Below are positions 19,358-29,663 of a stretch of 64,000 nt of DNA, piece by piece. A model generated the notes under the pieces. The model saw nothing but the letters and a program-made list of their open reading frames with translations. It made no database searches and was not told the DNA's origin. Origin of the DNA: Micrococcales bacterium (GTDB taxonomy: Bacteria > Actinomycetota > Actinomycetes > Actinomycetales > Cellulomonadaceae). The stretch covers positions 1 to 64,000 of the forward strand of contig WQWY01000014.1 of assembly GCA_009785115.1 (NCBI GenBank). The letters run 5' to 3'. A program made the position numbers and the translations under genes. The first letter of the stretch is position 1. Each line of letters begins with the position of its first letter.

Positions 19358-22174
19358 CTAGCCGCGCGGCTTCTCGCGCATCTCGAAGGTCTCGATGACG
19401 TCGTCCACCGTGATGTCGTTGTACGACCCGAGCCCGATACCGCACTCGTAGCCCTCGCGGACCTCGGTGGCGTCGTCCTTGAACCGCTTGAGCGAGTCGA
19501 TGGACAGGTTGTCGCCGATGACCTTGCCACCGCGCAGCACCCGCGCCTTGGTGCCCCGGCGGATCTCCCCGGAGCGGACCAGCGACCCGGCGATGTTGCC
19601 GAACTTCGAGGAGCGGAACACCTCGCGCACCTCCGCGGTGCCGAGCTGGACCTCCTCGTACTCCGGCTTGAGCATCCCCTTGAGGGCCGCCTCGACGTCG
19701 TCGATGGCCTGGTAGATGACCGAGTAGAAGCGCACGTCCACGCCCTCGCGGTCGGCCAGGTCCTCGACCCGCTCGGCGAACTTGACGTTGAAGCCGAGGA
19801 TGATCGCGTTGTCGACCGTGGCGAGGTTGACGTCGTTCTGGGTGATCGCACCGACGCCACGGTGGATGACGCGCAGGGCGACCTCCTCGCCCACGTCGAT
19901 CTTGAGCAGCGCGTCCTCCAGCGCCTCCACGGCACCGGACACGTCACCCTTGATGACCAGGTTGAGGGTCTCGACCTTGCCCGCCGCGAGCGCCTGGGTG
20001 AAGTCTTCCAGGCTGATGCGCTTGCGCCGCTTGGCCAGCAGAGCCGCACGCTCGGCGGCCTCCCGCTTCTCAGCGATCTGCCGGGCCGTGCGGTCGTCCG
20101 GAGCGACGATGAACGTGTCGCCGGCCGACGGCACGGACGTCAGACCGAGCACCTGGACCGGACGCGCCGGGCCAGCCTCGGCCACAGACTCGCCGTGCTC
20201 GTCGAACATGGCCCGCACCCGCCCGTAGGCGGTGCCGGCCACGACAGCGTCACCGATGTTCAGCGTGCCGGACTGCACCAGCACCGTGGCCACCGCGCCC
20301 CGGCCCTTGTCGAGGTTCGCCTCGATAGCCACGCCACGGGCGTGCTTGTCGGGGTTGGCCCGCAGGTCCAGCGCGGCGTCAGCCGTCAGGAGCACGGCCT
20401 CGAGCAGGGTGTCGATGCCCATGCGCTGCTTGGCGGAGACGTCGACGAACATGGTGTCGCCGCCGTACTCCTCGGCCACGAGGTTGTACTCGGTGAGCTG
20501 CTGGCGGATCTTCGCCGGGTTGGCGGTCTCCTTGTCGACCTTGTTGACCGCGACCACCACCGGCACACCGGCCGCCTGGGCGTGGTTGAGCGCCTCGATG
20601 GTCTGAGGCATCACGCCGTCGTCGGCCGCGACCACGAGGATCGCGATGTCGGTCACCTGGGCACCACGGGCACGCATGGCGGTGAACGCCTCGTGACCCG
20701 GGGTGTCGATGAAGGTGATCTTGCGGTCGACGCCCTCGTGCTCGGCCGAGACCTGGTAGGCACCGATGTGCTGGGTGATGCCGCCCGCCTCGCCGGCGAC
20801 CACGTCGGCCGACCGGATCGCGTCGAGCAGCTTGGTCTTCCCGTGGTCGACGTGACCCATGACGGTGACCACCGGCGGACGCGGCCGGAGGTCCTCGTCG
20901 GACTCCCCGGCTTCCTCGGCCTCCAGGTCGATGTCGAAGGTCTCCAGCAGCTCGCGGTCTTCCTCCTCCGCCGAGATCATCTCGACCTGGTAGCCGAGCT
21001 CGGCACCCAGGGTCACGAAGGTGGCCTCGTCGAGCGACTGGTTGGCCGTCGCCATCTCCCCGAGGTGGAACAGCACCGTGACCAGCGCCGCCGGGTTCGC
21101 GTCGATCTTGTCGGCGAAGTCGTTGAGCGACGCACCGTGACGCAGTCGCACGACGGTCGAGCCGTTGCCGCGCGGGACGTACACACCACCCATCGAGGGT
21201 GCTTGCATCTGCTCGAACTCTTGGCGCTTCGCCCGCTTCGACTTGCGGCCGCGCACGGGACGGCCACCGCCGCGCCCGAAAGCACCCTGGGTCGAGCCGC
21301 GCCCGGCACCACCGGGACGGCCTCCCCCACCGGGGCGACCGCCGCCACCGGCGAAACCTCCGCCACCGGGGCCACCAGGGCCGCCGCTGCGAGGACCGCC
21401 GCGACCACCGCCACCAGCACCACCACGGGCGGGCGGGCCACCAGGCCGCCCCACACCGCTGGCGCTCCGGCCGGGCATCATGCCGGGGTTCGGGCGAGGC
21501 CCGCCGGGACGCGGACCACCCGGGCGCGGACCGCCAGGACGGTCAGCACCACGGTCAGTCGCCGCGCCAGGTGCACCGGCAGCGCTCGGGCGACGCTCGC
21601 CGGGGCGAGGCATGCCCTGCGACGGAGCGAACGGGTTGTTGCCCGGACGCGGGCCTCCCGGACGGCCAGAGCGCTCGCCACCACCAGGGCGGGGCATGCC
21701 CTGCGACGGAGCGAACGGGTTGTTGCCCGGACGGGCGGCCGCGAGGGGACGCGGGCCAGGCCGTGGGCCTGCCGCCTCTGCCGGCTTGTCAGCCGGCGCC
21801 TCGGCGGGAGGCTGAGGCGTCTGAGGAGCCTGTGCCGCCGCGGGCTTCGCGGGAGCGGGAGGCTTCGCGGGCGCAGGGGCCTGTGCCGCCGCGGGCGGTT
21901 CGGCCGGCGCCGGGCTCGCCGGAGCGGGCGCCGGTGCTGGAGCAGCCGCCGGCTTCTTCGGCGCCGGCGCCGGGGCCGGGGCCGCCGCAGCGGGAGCCTC
22001 GGGCGCGGCCGGGGGTGCGGCGGGATACGCGGCACGCAGCTTGCGCACCACGGGGGGCTCGATCGTGGACGACGGCGAGCGCACGAACTCTCCGAGCTCG
22101 TTCAGCTTCGCCATCAGGGCCTTGCTGTCGACACCGAGCTCCTTGGCGAGCTCGTAGACGCGGACCTTGGCCAC
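19358..22174 (-). CDS. infB: translation initiation factor IF-2
   Basis: GTPase that brings initiator tRNA to the ribosome. 938 residues from GTG 22174 (AAGGAG upstream); the product then begins [15 protein letters not shown], the family N-terminus. A long Pro/Ala/Gly/Arg-rich linker (about residues 60-330) includes two copies of [15 protein letters not shown], typical of actinobacterial IF-2. The G domain has [22 protein letters not shown] and NKVDKE, followed by the C-terminal domains. It lies in the nusA-ylxR-infB operon. Confidence 0.97.
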   Translation of the reverse strand: MAKVRVYELAKELGVDSKALMAKLNELGEFVRSPSSTIEPPVVRKLRAAYPAAPPAAPEAPAAAAPAPAPAPKKPAAAPAPAPAPASPAPAEPPAAAQAPAPAKPPAPAKPAAAQAPQTPQPPAEAPADKPAEAAGPRPGPRPLAAARPGNNPFAPSQGMPRPGGGERSGRPGGPRPGNNPFAPSQGMPRPGERRPSAAGAPGAATDRGADRPGGPRPGGPRPGGPRPNPGMMPGRSASGVGRPGGPPARGGAGGGGRGGPRSGGPGGPGGGGFAGGGGRPGGGGRPGGAGRGSTQGAFGRGGGRPVRGRKSKRAKRQEFEQMQAPSMGGVYVPRGNGSTVVRLRHGASLNDFADKIDANPAALVTVLFHLGEMATANQSLDEATFVTLGAELGYQVEMISAEEEDRELLETFDIDLEAEEAGESDEDLRPRPPVVTVMGHVDHGKTKLLDAIRSADVVAGEAGGITQHIGAYQVSAEHEGVDRKITFIDTPGHEAFTAMRARGAQVTDIAILVVAADDGVMPQTIEALNHAQAAGVPVVVAVNKVDKETANPAKIRQQLTEYNLVAEEYGGDTMFVDVSAKQRMGIDTLLEAVLLTADAALDLRANPDKHARGVAIEANLDKGRGAVATVLVQSGTLNIGDAVVAGTAYGRVRAMFDEHGESVAEAGPARPVQVLGLTSVPSAGDTFIVAPDDRTARQIAEKREAAERAALLAKRRKRISLEDFTQALAAGKVETLNLVIKGDVSGAVEALEDALLKIDVGEEVALRVIHRGVGAITQNDVNLATVDNAIILGFNVKFAERVEDLADREGVDVRFYSVIYQAIDDVEAALKGMLKPEYEEVQLGTAEVREVFRSSKFGNIAGSLVRSGEIRRGTKARVLRGGKVIGDNLSIDSLKRFKDDATEVREGYECGIGLGSYNDITVDDVIETFEMREKPRG

Positions 22175-22283
22175 ATCACTCCTTGTCTCGGCCTTGCCCG
22201 AGACAAGGGCAGGACCGTCTAGTACGGGGCGTTCATCGCTGCGCACTCATCGGTGCGTACTCATCGGGCAGCCATCGGCTTCG

Positions 22284-22718
22284 TCAACCCGCTTCCCTGT
22301 TCGCTGACGTCGGCCCGGGGTTCCCGGGCCGTCCTGCATCCTGGTCGGTGGTCCCGACCCTGGCCACCAGCCGGTCACGCAGCGGGCGGGCGTCCACCGG
22401 GCCCGCGTGACGCAGGGCCCGTCCGAACACCCGACGCCGCTCGGCGAGAGCGAGGCAGTCCAGGTCCGGGTGCAACCAGGCACCCCGTCCCGGCAGTCGG
22501 GCGGCCTCGTCGAGCATCAGCGCGGCAGAACCTGTCGCGTCGATGACGAGGACCACCCTCAGCAAGGACGAGCGCGAGCCACGAGCTCGGCAGCCCACGC
22601 AGGTGCGCACCGGCCCCGTGGGCACCGGTGAGACCGACGTGTGCCGCGGGGACCGCCGGACCGGCGAAGACTGCCGGGTACGCGACCCAGCGCCGTCAAG
22701 TCTAGCGTGCCCGCTCAC
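22284..22718 (-). CDS. ylxR: YlxR family (DUF448) RNA-binding protein
   Basis: Small basic protein of up to 144 residues. The YlxR fold is seen at [19 protein letters not shown] and [22 protein letters not shown]. YlxR proteins are reported to bind RNA or nucleoids and to influence RNase P or gene expression in Gram-positive bacteria. The GTG at 22718 overlaps the nusA stop (GTGA), which suggests coupling, but there is no Shine-Dalgarno and the family core starts only at about residue 35, so a later GTG start is possible. It is conserved between nusA and infB. Confidence 0.85.
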   Translation of the reverse strand: MSGHARLDGAGSRTRQSSPVRRSPRHTSVSPVPTGPVRTCVGCRARGSRSSLLRVVLVIDATGSAALMLDEAARLPGRGAWLHPDLDCLALAERRRVFGRALRHAGPVDARPLRDRLVARVGTTDQDAGRPGNPGPTSANREAG

Positions 22719-23779
22719 TGTTCGAGACCGGGAGGCGACACGTCAGCGGCGGCACCGTCTGACGAGACCGGCTCCTGGTCCGACGAGACGTCGGCGACCT
22801 GAGCGTCAGGGACGTCTTGAGTGTCGGGACGGATGTCGATGCGCCACCCGGTGAGCTTGGCCGCGAGGCGCGCGTTCTGCCCCTCCTTGCCTATCGCCAG
22901 GGAGAGCTGGTAGTCGGGCACCAGCACACGCGCGGCACGAGCCTCCGGGTCGACCACGGTGACCGAGACCACGTGGGCCGGGGACAGGGCGTTGGCGACC
23001 ATCGTCGCCGGGTCGTCGGAGTGGTCGACGATGTCGATCTTCTCTCCCTGCAGCTCGGCCATCACCGCGCGCACCCGGTTGCCCATGGGGCCGATGCACG
23101 CGCCCTTGGCGTTGAGGCCGGGCGCGGTGGCCCGCACCGCGATCTTCGTCCGGTGCCCCGCCTCCCGGGCCACCGCGGTGATCTGCACCGTACCGTCGGC
23201 GACCTCGGGCACCTCGAGCTCGAACAGCTTGCGGACCAGGTTGGGGTGGGTGCGCGAGACCACGATGTGCGGACCGCGCAGCCCCCGCGTCACCTCCAGC
23301 ACGTAGACCCGGATCCGGTCGCCGTGGGTGTACTTCTCCCCCGGCACCTGCTCGTGCGCGGGCAGCATGGCCTCGGTGCCGCCGATGTCCACCTGGACGG
23401 TGCGCGGGTCACGACCCTGCTGGATCACCCCACCGAGGACCTCGCCCTCCTTGCCCCGGAACTGACCCAGCACCTGGTCGTCCTCGACGTCGCGCAGACG
23501 CTGGACGATGACCTGCCGGGCCGTCGCGGTCGCGATCCGACCGAAGCCCTCGGGCGTGTGGTCGATCTCTGGCCCCAGCTCCTCGTCCGGGTCACCCTCG
23601 CGAGCCCACACCGTGACGTGGCCGCTCTTGCGGTTGATCTCCACCCGGGCCTCGTGGTGCGCGCCGGGGGTGCGCTGATAGGCCGCCAGCAGCGCCTGCT
23701 CGATCGCCTCGACGAGCACGTCGATCCCGATGCCCCGCTCGTGCTCGACGAGCCGCAGCGCCTGCATGTCGATGTCCAC
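22715..23779 (-). CDS. nusA: transcription termination/antitermination factor NusA
   Basis: Binds RNA polymerase and nascent RNA to modulate pausing, termination and rRNA antitermination. 354 residues from GTG 23779, with AGGAGG upstream. The N-terminal RNAP-binding domain is followed by an S1 domain ([24 protein letters not shown] region) and two KH domains ([34 protein letters not shown]). There are no C-terminal acidic repeats, as usual outside proteobacteria. It has its own promoter, and rimP, normally the gene before nusA, is absent. Confidence 0.96.
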   Translation of the reverse strand: MDIDMQALRLVEHERGIGIDVLVEAIEQALLAAYQRTPGAHHEARVEINRKSGHVTVWAREGDPDEELGPEIDHTPEGFGRIATATARQVIVQRLRDVEDDQVLGQFRGKEGEVLGGVIQQGRDPRTVQVDIGGTEAMLPAHEQVPGEKYTHGDRIRVYVLEVTRGLRGPHIVVSRTHPNLVRKLFELEVPEVADGTVQITAVAREAGHRTKIAVRATAPGLNAKGACIGPMGNRVRAVMAELQGEKIDIVDHSDDPATMVANALSPAHVVSVTVVDPEARAARVLVPDYQLSLAIGKEGQNARLAAKLTGWRIDIRPDTQDVPDAQVADVSSDQEPVSSDGAAADVSPPGLEQ

Positions 23780-23847
23780 GTCGGTCCTCCTCGTCCTGGT
23801 CGGCCAGGTCGACGATGGCGGCGACCGGTGTGCTGTTGTGAGCGCCC

Positions 23848-23876
23848 AGCCTATGCCAGTCTGCACGCCCGGTCAG
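23848..23876 (-). promoter_or_regulatory. promoter of nusA-ylxR-infB
   Basis: On the minus strand CTGACC (23876-23871) and TAGGCT (23853-23848) are spaced by 17 bases. This is a good match to an actinobacterial sigma-70 type promoter, about 70 bases before the nusA GTG. Confidence 0.6.
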
Positions 23877-23920
23877 CGGCACGCCCCCTCGAGGGCCAGG
23901 TGATGGCAAGATCGTGATCG

Positions 23921-24874
23921 ATGAGAAGAACGCTGCTGCCCGTCGCCGTTGTGGTCGTCGCCCTGCTCGCCACGTCCGCCTGTGGCGTGCGCCTGGAGAC
24001 CCCCGAGCCTGCCGCGCCCTCCCCCGGGCCGGTCGAGCAGGTGCGCGCCCGTACGGTCGACGACGCGCTGGCCCTCTCCGACGCCGCGACGGCGATCGCC
24101 GGCGAGGGCACGTCGTTGCCCACCGAGCTGGCGGCGGTGCTCTCCGACGTCATCAGCTTCGGCCAGGTGCACGCCGCGGCGCTGGGCGGGGTCTACGACT
24201 CCGGGCTCCCGACAGCGACCCCCACGCTCTCCCCCGCTTCGTCACCCTCAGCGGCGGTGACACCCTCGATGCTGCTCGACCAGCTCGCCGCCGCCGCGGT
24301 GACGGCGTCGGTCGACACCGACACGCTGACCGACCCAGACCTGGCCCGGCTCGTCGGCTCCGTGGCGGTCGCTCGTGGCGAGCTGACCCAGAGGCTGGCC
24401 CAGGTCTTGGACGTGGTCGACCCCGCCATCGCACCGCCGCCGGCCGAGTCGCCGCGAGCCCCGGACCTTCCGGTCTCGACAGTCCAGGCTCTGGCGCTCG
24501 CCCACGACCAGGCTGGGTACGGGCTCGAGGTCATCGCGGCCCAGGCACGCGCAGACCTGCTGACCCCCGCGCTGGCCAGCGCCGAGTCCCACCGGGCCCG
24601 GGCCACCGCCTGGGCGCGCGTCGGCGGCTTCGACGGCACCGAGGGCGACCCTCGCCGCGTCCACTACCTGCTCCCCGACGGTCTGTCTGACCCCGACGCC
24701 GCGCGGGAGAGCGCCGCCCTCCTCGAGCTGGCGGTCGCGGAAGCCTGCTCAGCGGCCCTGGCCGCCGCCGCTCCCGGCACGCGAGCGTCCCTGCTGGCAG
24801 ACCTTCGTGCCGCCACCGCCGCGGCTGACGGCTGGGGCGCTGCCCCGAAGGCCCTTCCCGGCCTGCTCCGCTGA
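23921..24874 (+). CDS. lipoprotein with DUF4439 (ferritin-like) domain
   Basis: 317 residues. A type II signal peptide (RRTLLPVAVVVVALLATSAC) ends in a lipobox-like TSAC, with Cys21 the likely lipidated residue. The last 150 residues are helical (VQALALAHDQAGYGLEVIAAQ; AESHRARATAWARVG) and fit DUF4439, a ferritin-like fold in actinobacterial lipoproteins of unknown role. The region between is Ala/Pro/Thr-rich. It is divergent from nusA. A CAAGAT hexamer lies 8 bases before the ATG with no Shine-Dalgarno, so it may be leaderless. This gene usually neighbours proS and rimP; here it directly borders nusA. Confidence 0.8.
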   Translation: MRRTLLPVAVVVVALLATSACGVRLETPEPAAPSPGPVEQVRARTVDDALALSDAATAIAGEGTSLPTELAAVLSDVISFGQVHAAALGGVYDSGLPTATPTLSPASSPSAAVTPSMLLDQLAAAAVTASVDTDTLTDPDLARLVGSVAVARGELTQRLAQVLDVVDPAIAPPPAESPRAPDLPVSTVQALALAHDQAGYGLEVIAAQARADLLTPALASAESHRARATAWARVGGFDGTEGDPRRVHYLLPDGLSDPDAARESAALLELAVAEACSAALAAAAPGTRASLLADLRAATAAADGWGAAPKALPGLLR

Positions 24875-24889
24875 GCCGGCGCTGTCCGT

Positions 24890-24930
24890 GAACGTCAGGG
24901 GTCCCGAACGTCAGGGCCTCGGACGTCAGG
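24890..24930. repeat. GAACGTCAGGG repeats between the DUF4439 gene and proS
   Basis: GAACGTCAGGG occurs at 24890-24900 and 24906-24916, with GGACGTCAGG at 24921-24930. They fill the short gap between the two convergent stop codons; the last copy overlaps the proS end. Confidence 0.75.
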
Positions 24931-26710
24931 CCTGACCCAGCAGACCGGCGACCCGGGCGGCGACGTGATCGACGACCTCGGCCACCGGGATCTCGTGGAC
25001 CTCGCCACCAGAACGCGGGCGGACCTCGACCACGCCTGAGGCCAGGCCCCGTCCGACGACCACGACCAGCGGCACGCCGAACAGCTCGGCGTCAGCGAAC
25101 TTCACGCCGGGCGAGACCTTGGGGCGGTCGTCGTAGAGCACCTCGATGCCCTGGGCGGACCACTCGGCCGCCAGGCGTTCGGCGGTCTCGAAGACGGCGG
25201 CGTCCTTGCCGGTGGCGACGAGGTGGACGTTCGCGGGGGCCACGTGCGCGGGCCAGGCCAGGCCCTTGTCGTCGTGGTGGGCCTCGGCCAGGGCGGCGAG
25301 CACCCGGGTGACGCCGATGCCGTAGGAGCCCATGGTGACCACCTGGGCCTTGCCGTTCGCGTCGAGCACCTTCAGGTCGAGCGCCTCGGCGTACTTGCGG
25401 CCCAGCTGGAAGATGTGACCGATCTCGATGCCTCGGGCCAGCTCCAGCGGGCCCGACCCGTCCGGGGCGGGGTCGCCCGCACGGACCTCGGCGGCCTCGA
25501 TGGTGCCCGAGCCGGTGAAGTCTCGCCCGGCGACCAGGTCCAGGACGTGCTTGTCGACCTCGTTCGCACCGGTGACCCACCGTGTGCCGGGCACGACGCG
25601 CGGGTCCAGCAGGTACCGCACCGAGGTCTCCGGGTCGAGGGCGTTCGGCCCGAGCACGGCCGGGCCGATGTACCCGCGCACCAGCTCGGGGTGCGCGACG
25701 AGGTCGGCGTCACCAGCCACCTCGACCTCGGCCGGGGCGAGAGCGGCCTCTATCCGCTTCATGTCCACGTCGCGGTCCCCGGGCAGGCCGACGACGACGA
25801 CCTCCCGCTCTCCGCCGGGGTGGGTGAGCGCCAGGACGACGTTCTTCAGCGTGTCGGCCGCGGTCCAGGGCCGGTCGGCACGCGGGTACCGGGTGTTGAC
25901 CAGGTCCACCAGGGCGTCGATGGTCGGGGCGTCCGGGGTCGGCTCGACGTGCGCGGCGGGCACGTCGGCCCAGCTCAGCTGGTCGGGCACCGGGGTGGTG
26001 ACCGCCTCGGCGTTGGCCGCGTACCCGCCCGGAGAGCGCACGTAGGTGTCCTCACCGATCGGGGTCGGGGTGAGGAACTCCTCGGAGCGAGAACCGCCCA
26101 TCGCCCCGCTCACCGCCGCCACGATGACGTGCTCCAGGCCGAGCCTGTCGAAGATCCGCTGATACGCCGCCCGCTGGTTCTCGTACGCCTGGGCGAGACC
26201 GTCGTCGTCGAGGTCGAAGGAGTAGGCGTCCTTCATGACGAACTCGCGCCCGCGGATCAGCCCCGCGCGCGGGCGAGCCTCGTCGCGGTACTTGGTCTGG
26301 ATCTGGAACAGCGTGAGCGGCAGGTCCTTGTACGAGGAGCACAGGTCCTTGACCAGCAGCGTGAACATCTCCTCGTGGGTGGGCGCCAGCAGGTAGTCGT
26401 TCTCCCTGCGGTCCTTGAGCCGGAACAGGTTCGGCCCGTACTCGGCCCACCGTCCGGTCTGCTCGTAGGGCTCCCGGGGCAGCAGCGCCGGGAAGTGCAC
26501 CTCTTGGGCACCGGCGGCCACCATCTCCTCACGCACCACGGCCTCGACCTTGGTCAGCACCCGCAGGCCCAGCGGCAGCCAGGTGTAGATGCCAGGGGCC
26601 GCGCGGCGGATGTACCCGGCCCGGATCAGCAGCCTGTGGCTGGCGACCTCGGCATCAGCCGGGTCTTCGCGCAGCGTGCGGACGAACAGCGTGGACAGAC
26701 GCAAGAGCAT
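24926..26710 (-). CDS. proS: prolyl-tRNA synthetase (bacterial type, with editing domain)
   Basis: Class II synthetase that charges tRNA-Pro. 594 residues from ATG 26710. Motif 2 ([23 protein letters not shown]) and motif 3 ([18 protein letters not shown]) are present. The INS cis-editing domain, which removes mischarged alanine, lies between them, marking the long bacterial type. The C-terminal anticodon-binding domain follows. TAGGGT lies 7 bases upstream of the ATG with no Shine-Dalgarno, indicating a leaderless transcript and deciding this start over longer ones. Confidence 0.97.
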   Translation of the reverse strand: MLLRLSTLFVRTLREDPADAEVASHRLLIRAGYIRRAAPGIYTWLPLGLRVLTKVEAVVREEMVAAGAQEVHFPALLPREPYEQTGRWAEYGPNLFRLKDRRENDYLLAPTHEEMFTLLVKDLCSSYKDLPLTLFQIQTKYRDEARPRAGLIRGREFVMKDAYSFDLDDDGLAQAYENQRAAYQRIFDRLGLEHVIVAAVSGAMGGSRSEEFLTPTPIGEDTYVRSPGGYAANAEAVTTPVPDQLSWADVPAAHVEPTPDAPTIDALVDLVNTRYPRADRPWTAADTLKNVVLALTHPGGEREVVVVGLPGDRDVDMKRIEAALAPAEVEVAGDADLVAHPELVRGYIGPAVLGPNALDPETSVRYLLDPRVVPGTRWVTGANEVDKHVLDLVAGRDFTGSGTIEAAEVRAGDPAPDGSGPLELARGIEIGHIFQLGRKYAEALDLKVLDANGKAQVVTMGSYGIGVTRVLAALAEAHHDDKGLAWPAHVAPANVHLVATGKDAAVFETAERLAAEWSAQGIEVLYDDRPKVSPGVKFADAELFGVPLVVVVGRGLASGVVEVRPRSGGEVHEIPVAEVVDHVAARVAGLLGQA

Positions 26711-26717
26711 GGCGGCA

Positions 26718-26723
26718 ACCCTA
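26718..26723 (-). promoter_or_regulatory. -10-like TAGGGT of proS, leaderless spacing
   Basis: TAGGGT on the minus strand ends 7 bases before the proS ATG; no clear -35 is seen. Confidence 0.45.
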
Positions 26724-27347
26724 CCGACGTGCGGGGGTCGGTGACGCCCAGCCGTGCACAGCCCTCCTGAGGGCTTCCGGCCTCCTGGGGGGATCGAGCG
26801 CGCCGGGGTGAGGCAAGCCTCAGCGACGAGAGACAACCCTTCCAGCACGTCGCCCGGCGGTCAGGAGCGCTGCCCGTCCACGTGGTCTTTCGCCTGGTCG
26901 CAGGCTTTTCAGAGCTCTAGCCCTCTCGCGGGAGAGGCCTCTACACCTCGTGCTGGCCGAGCGCCACCGTTCGAGGGAAGCGCTGCGTCCTTCCGTGTGA
27001 ACCGTTCACCTTCCTGACCGTGGAGGCGATCCTCTGAGCAGACGCCACCCATGGATGGGAGCCGAAGCGATGGAACGCAAGAACGCGGTACCGCAGCGCG
27101 CAGCGTGCGGTGTCGGACAGCGCCAGGACGAAGGCGCGCTCTCGAGCGCCGCCTGGCCCCTCGTCTCGCGCGAGACCCTCGACCTGACCCATGCCTACGG
27201 CTGTCTCCGAAACCTCTCGGGCCTCACCGACAGGTGGACGCACCTCGGCGACGGGAGGAGGTCGGGAACGACCGCATGAGAAGACCGCGGGGCCGAGGTT
27301 CCGCACCTGACGACCGACACGCACGATTCCCAGGGAAGGGAAACATC
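26724..27347. other. 624-bp non-coding gap upstream of the SipW cluster
   Basis: No convincing gene: the short open frames here have no domain, no good start and shadow-like composition. The gap holds a small hairpin (CCTCTC GCGG GAGAGG near 26921-26937) and a 13-bp palindrome GTGAACCGTTCAC at 26997-27009, a candidate operator. The stretch from 27010 to 27340 can form several hairpins (for example around GCGGTACCGC near 27090). It could be a long structured leader for the surface-protein operon, but it fits no riboswitch consensus I know. Confidence 0.4.
26997..27009. promoter_or_regulatory. 13-bp palindrome GTGAACCGTTCAC
   Basis: GTGAAC and GTTCAC flank one central C. It lies about 340 bp before the SipW-dependent protein gene and is the clearest dyad in this gap. 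Confidence 0.35.
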
Positions 27348-27941
27348 ATGACCACGATTCGCAAGGGCAGCCGGACCAAGGCAGCCATCAGCACAGCCGC
27401 GGCTCTCGCCATGCTCATCGGCGGCGCCTCCACGTTCGCCCGATGGGTCGAGGAGGACGAGCGGGAGCTCGACGCTATCGCGATCAGCACCGGCTGGTGG
27501 GAGTGGGACATCAAGCAGACCGAGGAGTGGTACGACGTCTCGCCCGAGATCACCGACCAGTCCGACGGGTGGGACTCGGACGCCGAGGGTGTGCCGATCA
27601 GCCTGGCCACCTTCCTCATGGTGCCTGGCGACGTCATCAAGGGTGTCATCGAGGTGGAGATCGACGACCTGGTGACCCACGGTGTCCACCTGGACGCTGT
27701 GGTCAGCGCGATCGACGAGGGCGACGTCGCGGCGGAGGCCGCGGTCTCCTGGCTCGACGTCAGCGCGGCGATCAACGGCGACGGCAACCTGGAGATCACC
27801 ATCGAGTTCCCGTACAGCGACGGTGCTCCGACCCACGCCGGCGACTACGAGAGCCAGAGCCAGCTGACCGGTGTGGCTGTCGACCTCGGTTCGCTGAAGG
27901 TGACCGTGACGCAGGTCCGTCCCTACTACGACGGCCCGTGA
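27348..27941 (+). CDS. SipW-dependent (alternate-type signal peptide) surface protein, camelysin/TasA-like
   Basis: 197 residues from ATG 27348 (GGGAAGGG upstream). The N-terminus RKGSRTKAAISTAAALAMLIGG followed by ASTFARW is the alternate-type signal peptide recognised by SipW signal peptidases: basic start, hydrophobic core, then a TFA-x-W boundary. The mature part is acidic and beta-rich (ISLATFLMVPGDVIKGVIEV; SQLTGVAVDLGSLKVTVTQ), as in camelysin and TasA fibre subunits. It is the first gene of a three-gene unit with sipW and a DUF11 protein. By analogy it should be exported and cut by the adjacent peptidase to form a cell-surface or biofilm fibre; this is inference. Confidence 0.8.
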   Translation: MTTIRKGSRTKAAISTAAALAMLIGGASTFARWVEEDERELDAIAISTGWWEWDIKQTEEWYDVSPEITDQSDGWDSDAEGVPISLATFLMVPGDVIKGVIEVEIDDLVTHGVHLDAVVSAIDEGDVAAEAAVSWLDVSAAINGDGNLEITIEFPYSDGAPTHAGDYESQSQLTGVAVDLGSLKVTVTQVRPYYDGP

Positions 27942-27993
27942 CGATCGCTGATCGGTCTCTGACCGACCAGTGACCCAGAGAGGAGCCCACCCG

Positions 27994-28596
27994 ATGCTTC
28001 CCAGCCCCCCGCCGGTCCACCGCGCGGTGAAGCGCCCACCCTTGGTGGTGCGCGGGCTGAGAGGCCTCGGGTGGGCCCTCTTCTGGTCGTCCCTCGTCGC
28101 GATCGTCGGGATCGCGACAGCCGTCTACATCATTCCCCAGGCCAAGGCGGGAGCGGGGCTCACCGTCCTGACCGGCTCGATGGTTCCCGCGTACAACCCC
28201 GGCGACATCGTGGCCGTCCGGGGCATCAAGCCCCACGAGGTCTGCGAGCACCTCGAGCCCGGGCAGGTCGTCACGTTCATGCCGAACGCTGACGACAACA
28301 TGCTGGTGACCCACCGCGTCGTCTCGGTCTCCGAGACGTCCAGCGACTACGAGGACTGCACCGTCACGACGCGCGGAGACGCCAACAACGTCGACGACGC
28401 CCCGATCCCGGCCAGGGCCGTGAAGGGCGTGGTCATGTACCGGGTGCCGTACGTGGGCTTCGTCATCAACCACGTGCAGCAGACGACCGACGAGCGCAAC
28501 GTCGCGATGGGCGGTGCCGCGGGTTTCATGATCGCGGCCTTCTACTTCATGATGCCGCGCACGGTGAAGGTCCGAGACCCTGAGTGGCACATCTGA
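27994..28596 (+). CDS. sipW: SipW-type signal peptidase I
   Basis: 200 residues from ATG 27994, chosen for GAGAGGAG nine bases upstream. An N-terminal membrane helix (about 30-50) precedes the S26B catalytic region: nucleophile Ser in LTGSMVPAYNPGDIV and, in the position of the lysine of classical enzymes, His in VTHRVVSV. This marks the archaeal/ER/SipW subtype. GDANNVDD and a second helix near the C-terminus follow. It should process the alternate-type signals of its two neighbours. Its stop overlaps the next ATG by one base (TGATG). Confidence 0.9.
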   Translation: MLPSPPPVHRAVKRPPLVVRGLRGLGWALFWSSLVAIVGIATAVYIIPQAKAGAGLTVLTGSMVPAYNPGDIVAVRGIKPHEVCEHLEPGQVVTFMPNADDNMLVTHRVVSVSETSSDYEDCTVTTRGDANNVDDAPIPARAVKGVVMYRVPYVGFVINHVQQTTDERNVAMGGAAGFMIAAFYFMMPRTVKVRDPEWHI

Positions 28597-29663
28597 TGAA
28601 GAAGCTGCTCGGGTCCCTGGTCGCCCTCGTCCTGGTGGGCGCTGTCGTCGCGACCACGGCTCTGACCGACGCCCGGTGGTCGCAGAACGACGACCGGAAC
28701 CTGGGAGAGATCTCGCTCATGGCGGGATCCGTCGACTTCGATCTCGCCGTCACCATGCTCGGCAACCGCACGGTGGTCCCGAGCGCGGCGGCACCTGTCG
28801 AGTACACGGTGCGCGTCCACAACCACGGCCCAGACGACACCAGGAACATGACGGTCACCTTCCAGGTCCCGCTGGTGGACGGTCTCGACCTCGTCTCGGT
28901 GACACCGCAGGGCTCCGACGCCGTGTGCGACCTCTCTGAGGCGGCGACAGCACAGCCGACCACTCCTGGTCACGGGTTGATCGTGTGCACCGTGGCGGGG
29001 CCCCTCCAGGCGGGGAGCACCTACGAGGTGCTGGTCGAGATGTACGCCCAGAAGGCTCTGCTCGTCAGCAGCATCACCGCCACCGCCACCGTCTCCGCAC
29101 CACGGGAGAGCCCGAAGCTGCTCGGCAACAACACGGCCTCCTGGCTCATGGCCTACCCCGACCCGCTCGTCGACCTGTCGATCCTCAAGACCGGCCCCGC
29201 GACGGTGGAGGCCGGACGGAAGGCCTTCTACACCCTGGTGGTCACGAACACCCCCGTCCTGGAGATGGTCACGGCGCTCCCCCCGACCGTCGTCGACACC
29301 CTCCCGGCGGGAGTGACGCTGCTCCCGTCCGTCGTCGCCGGCTCCCTCACCCCGTCGTGGTGCGTCGCGGCCGGGCAGGTCGTCACGTGCACGCTCCCCG
29401 CGAGCATCCCGGCCGGATCCTCGACCACGATCGAGCTCTCGGTCCAGTTCGACGCCTCGCTCGCCGGCACCACGGTGACGAACACGGCGACCGTCTTCAA
29501 CGACCCGACGCAGCCCGACCCCTCGCTGGCGAACAACACCTGGACCGCCACGACCGTCGTGACCGAGGGCAGCGGCAACGAGGACATCTGCTGGGGTACC
29601 TGGGTCGGCGGCGTCTGCGTGCCCGACGGGCCCGTGACGGTGGCGACGGCCCGATCGACCTGA
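28596..29663 (+). CDS. DUF11-repeat surface protein, N-terminal part (frame breaks near 29630)
   Basis: 355 residues from ATG 28596, which overlaps the sipW stop. The N-terminus MKKLLGSLVALVLVGAVVAT followed by TALTDARWSQND looks like a second SipW-type signal. Two DUF11-like domains follow (DLAVTMLGN to about residue 170; VDLSILKTGPATVEAG to about 330). These beta-sandwich repeats are typical of large actinobacterial surface proteins. The frame stops at 29663, but the DNA after GGGCCC (29628-29633) continues to encode protein in the -1 frame up to 30523. The intact protein would have about 640 residues. See the next entry. Confidence 0.75.
   Translation: MKKLLGSLVALVLVGAVVATTALTDARWSQNDDRNLGEISLMAGSVDFDLAVTMLGNRTVVPSAAAPVEYTVRVHNHGPDDTRNMTVTFQVPLVDGLDLVSVTPQGSDAVCDLSEAATAQPTTPGHGLIVCTVAGPLQAGSTYEVLVEMYAQKALLVSSITATATVSAPRESPKLLGNNTASWLMAYPDPLVDLSILKTGPATVEAGRKAFYTLVVTNTPVLEMVTALPPTVVDTLPAGVTLLPSVVAGSLTPSWCVAAGQVVTCTLPASIPAGSSTTIELSVQFDASLAGTTVTNTATVFNDPTQPDPSLANNTWTATTVVTEGSGNEDICWGTWVGGVCVPDGPVTVATARST

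Noticed and set aside
19862..22222. A 786-codon plus-strand open frame opposite infB
   Set aside because: IF-2 is unmistakable on the minus strand; the antisense product is a compositional shadow.
27055..27279. A 74-codon open frame upstream of the SipW cluster
   Set aside because: No Shine-Dalgarno, no domain and no hydrophobic segment; more likely part of a leader or simple intergenic DNA.
27010..27340. A possible riboswitch (c-di-GMP or similar) before the SipW-dependent gene
   Set aside because: I compared it from memory with the GEMM and ykkC-type consensus and found no matching conserved core, only generic hairpins. A covariance-model search would be decisive.
29620..29640. Programmed -1 frameshifting as the explanation of the DUF11 break
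   Set aside because: The expected X XXY YYZ slippery heptamer is not in the correct frame; GGG CCC G is out of register. An indel in the GC run is simpler.
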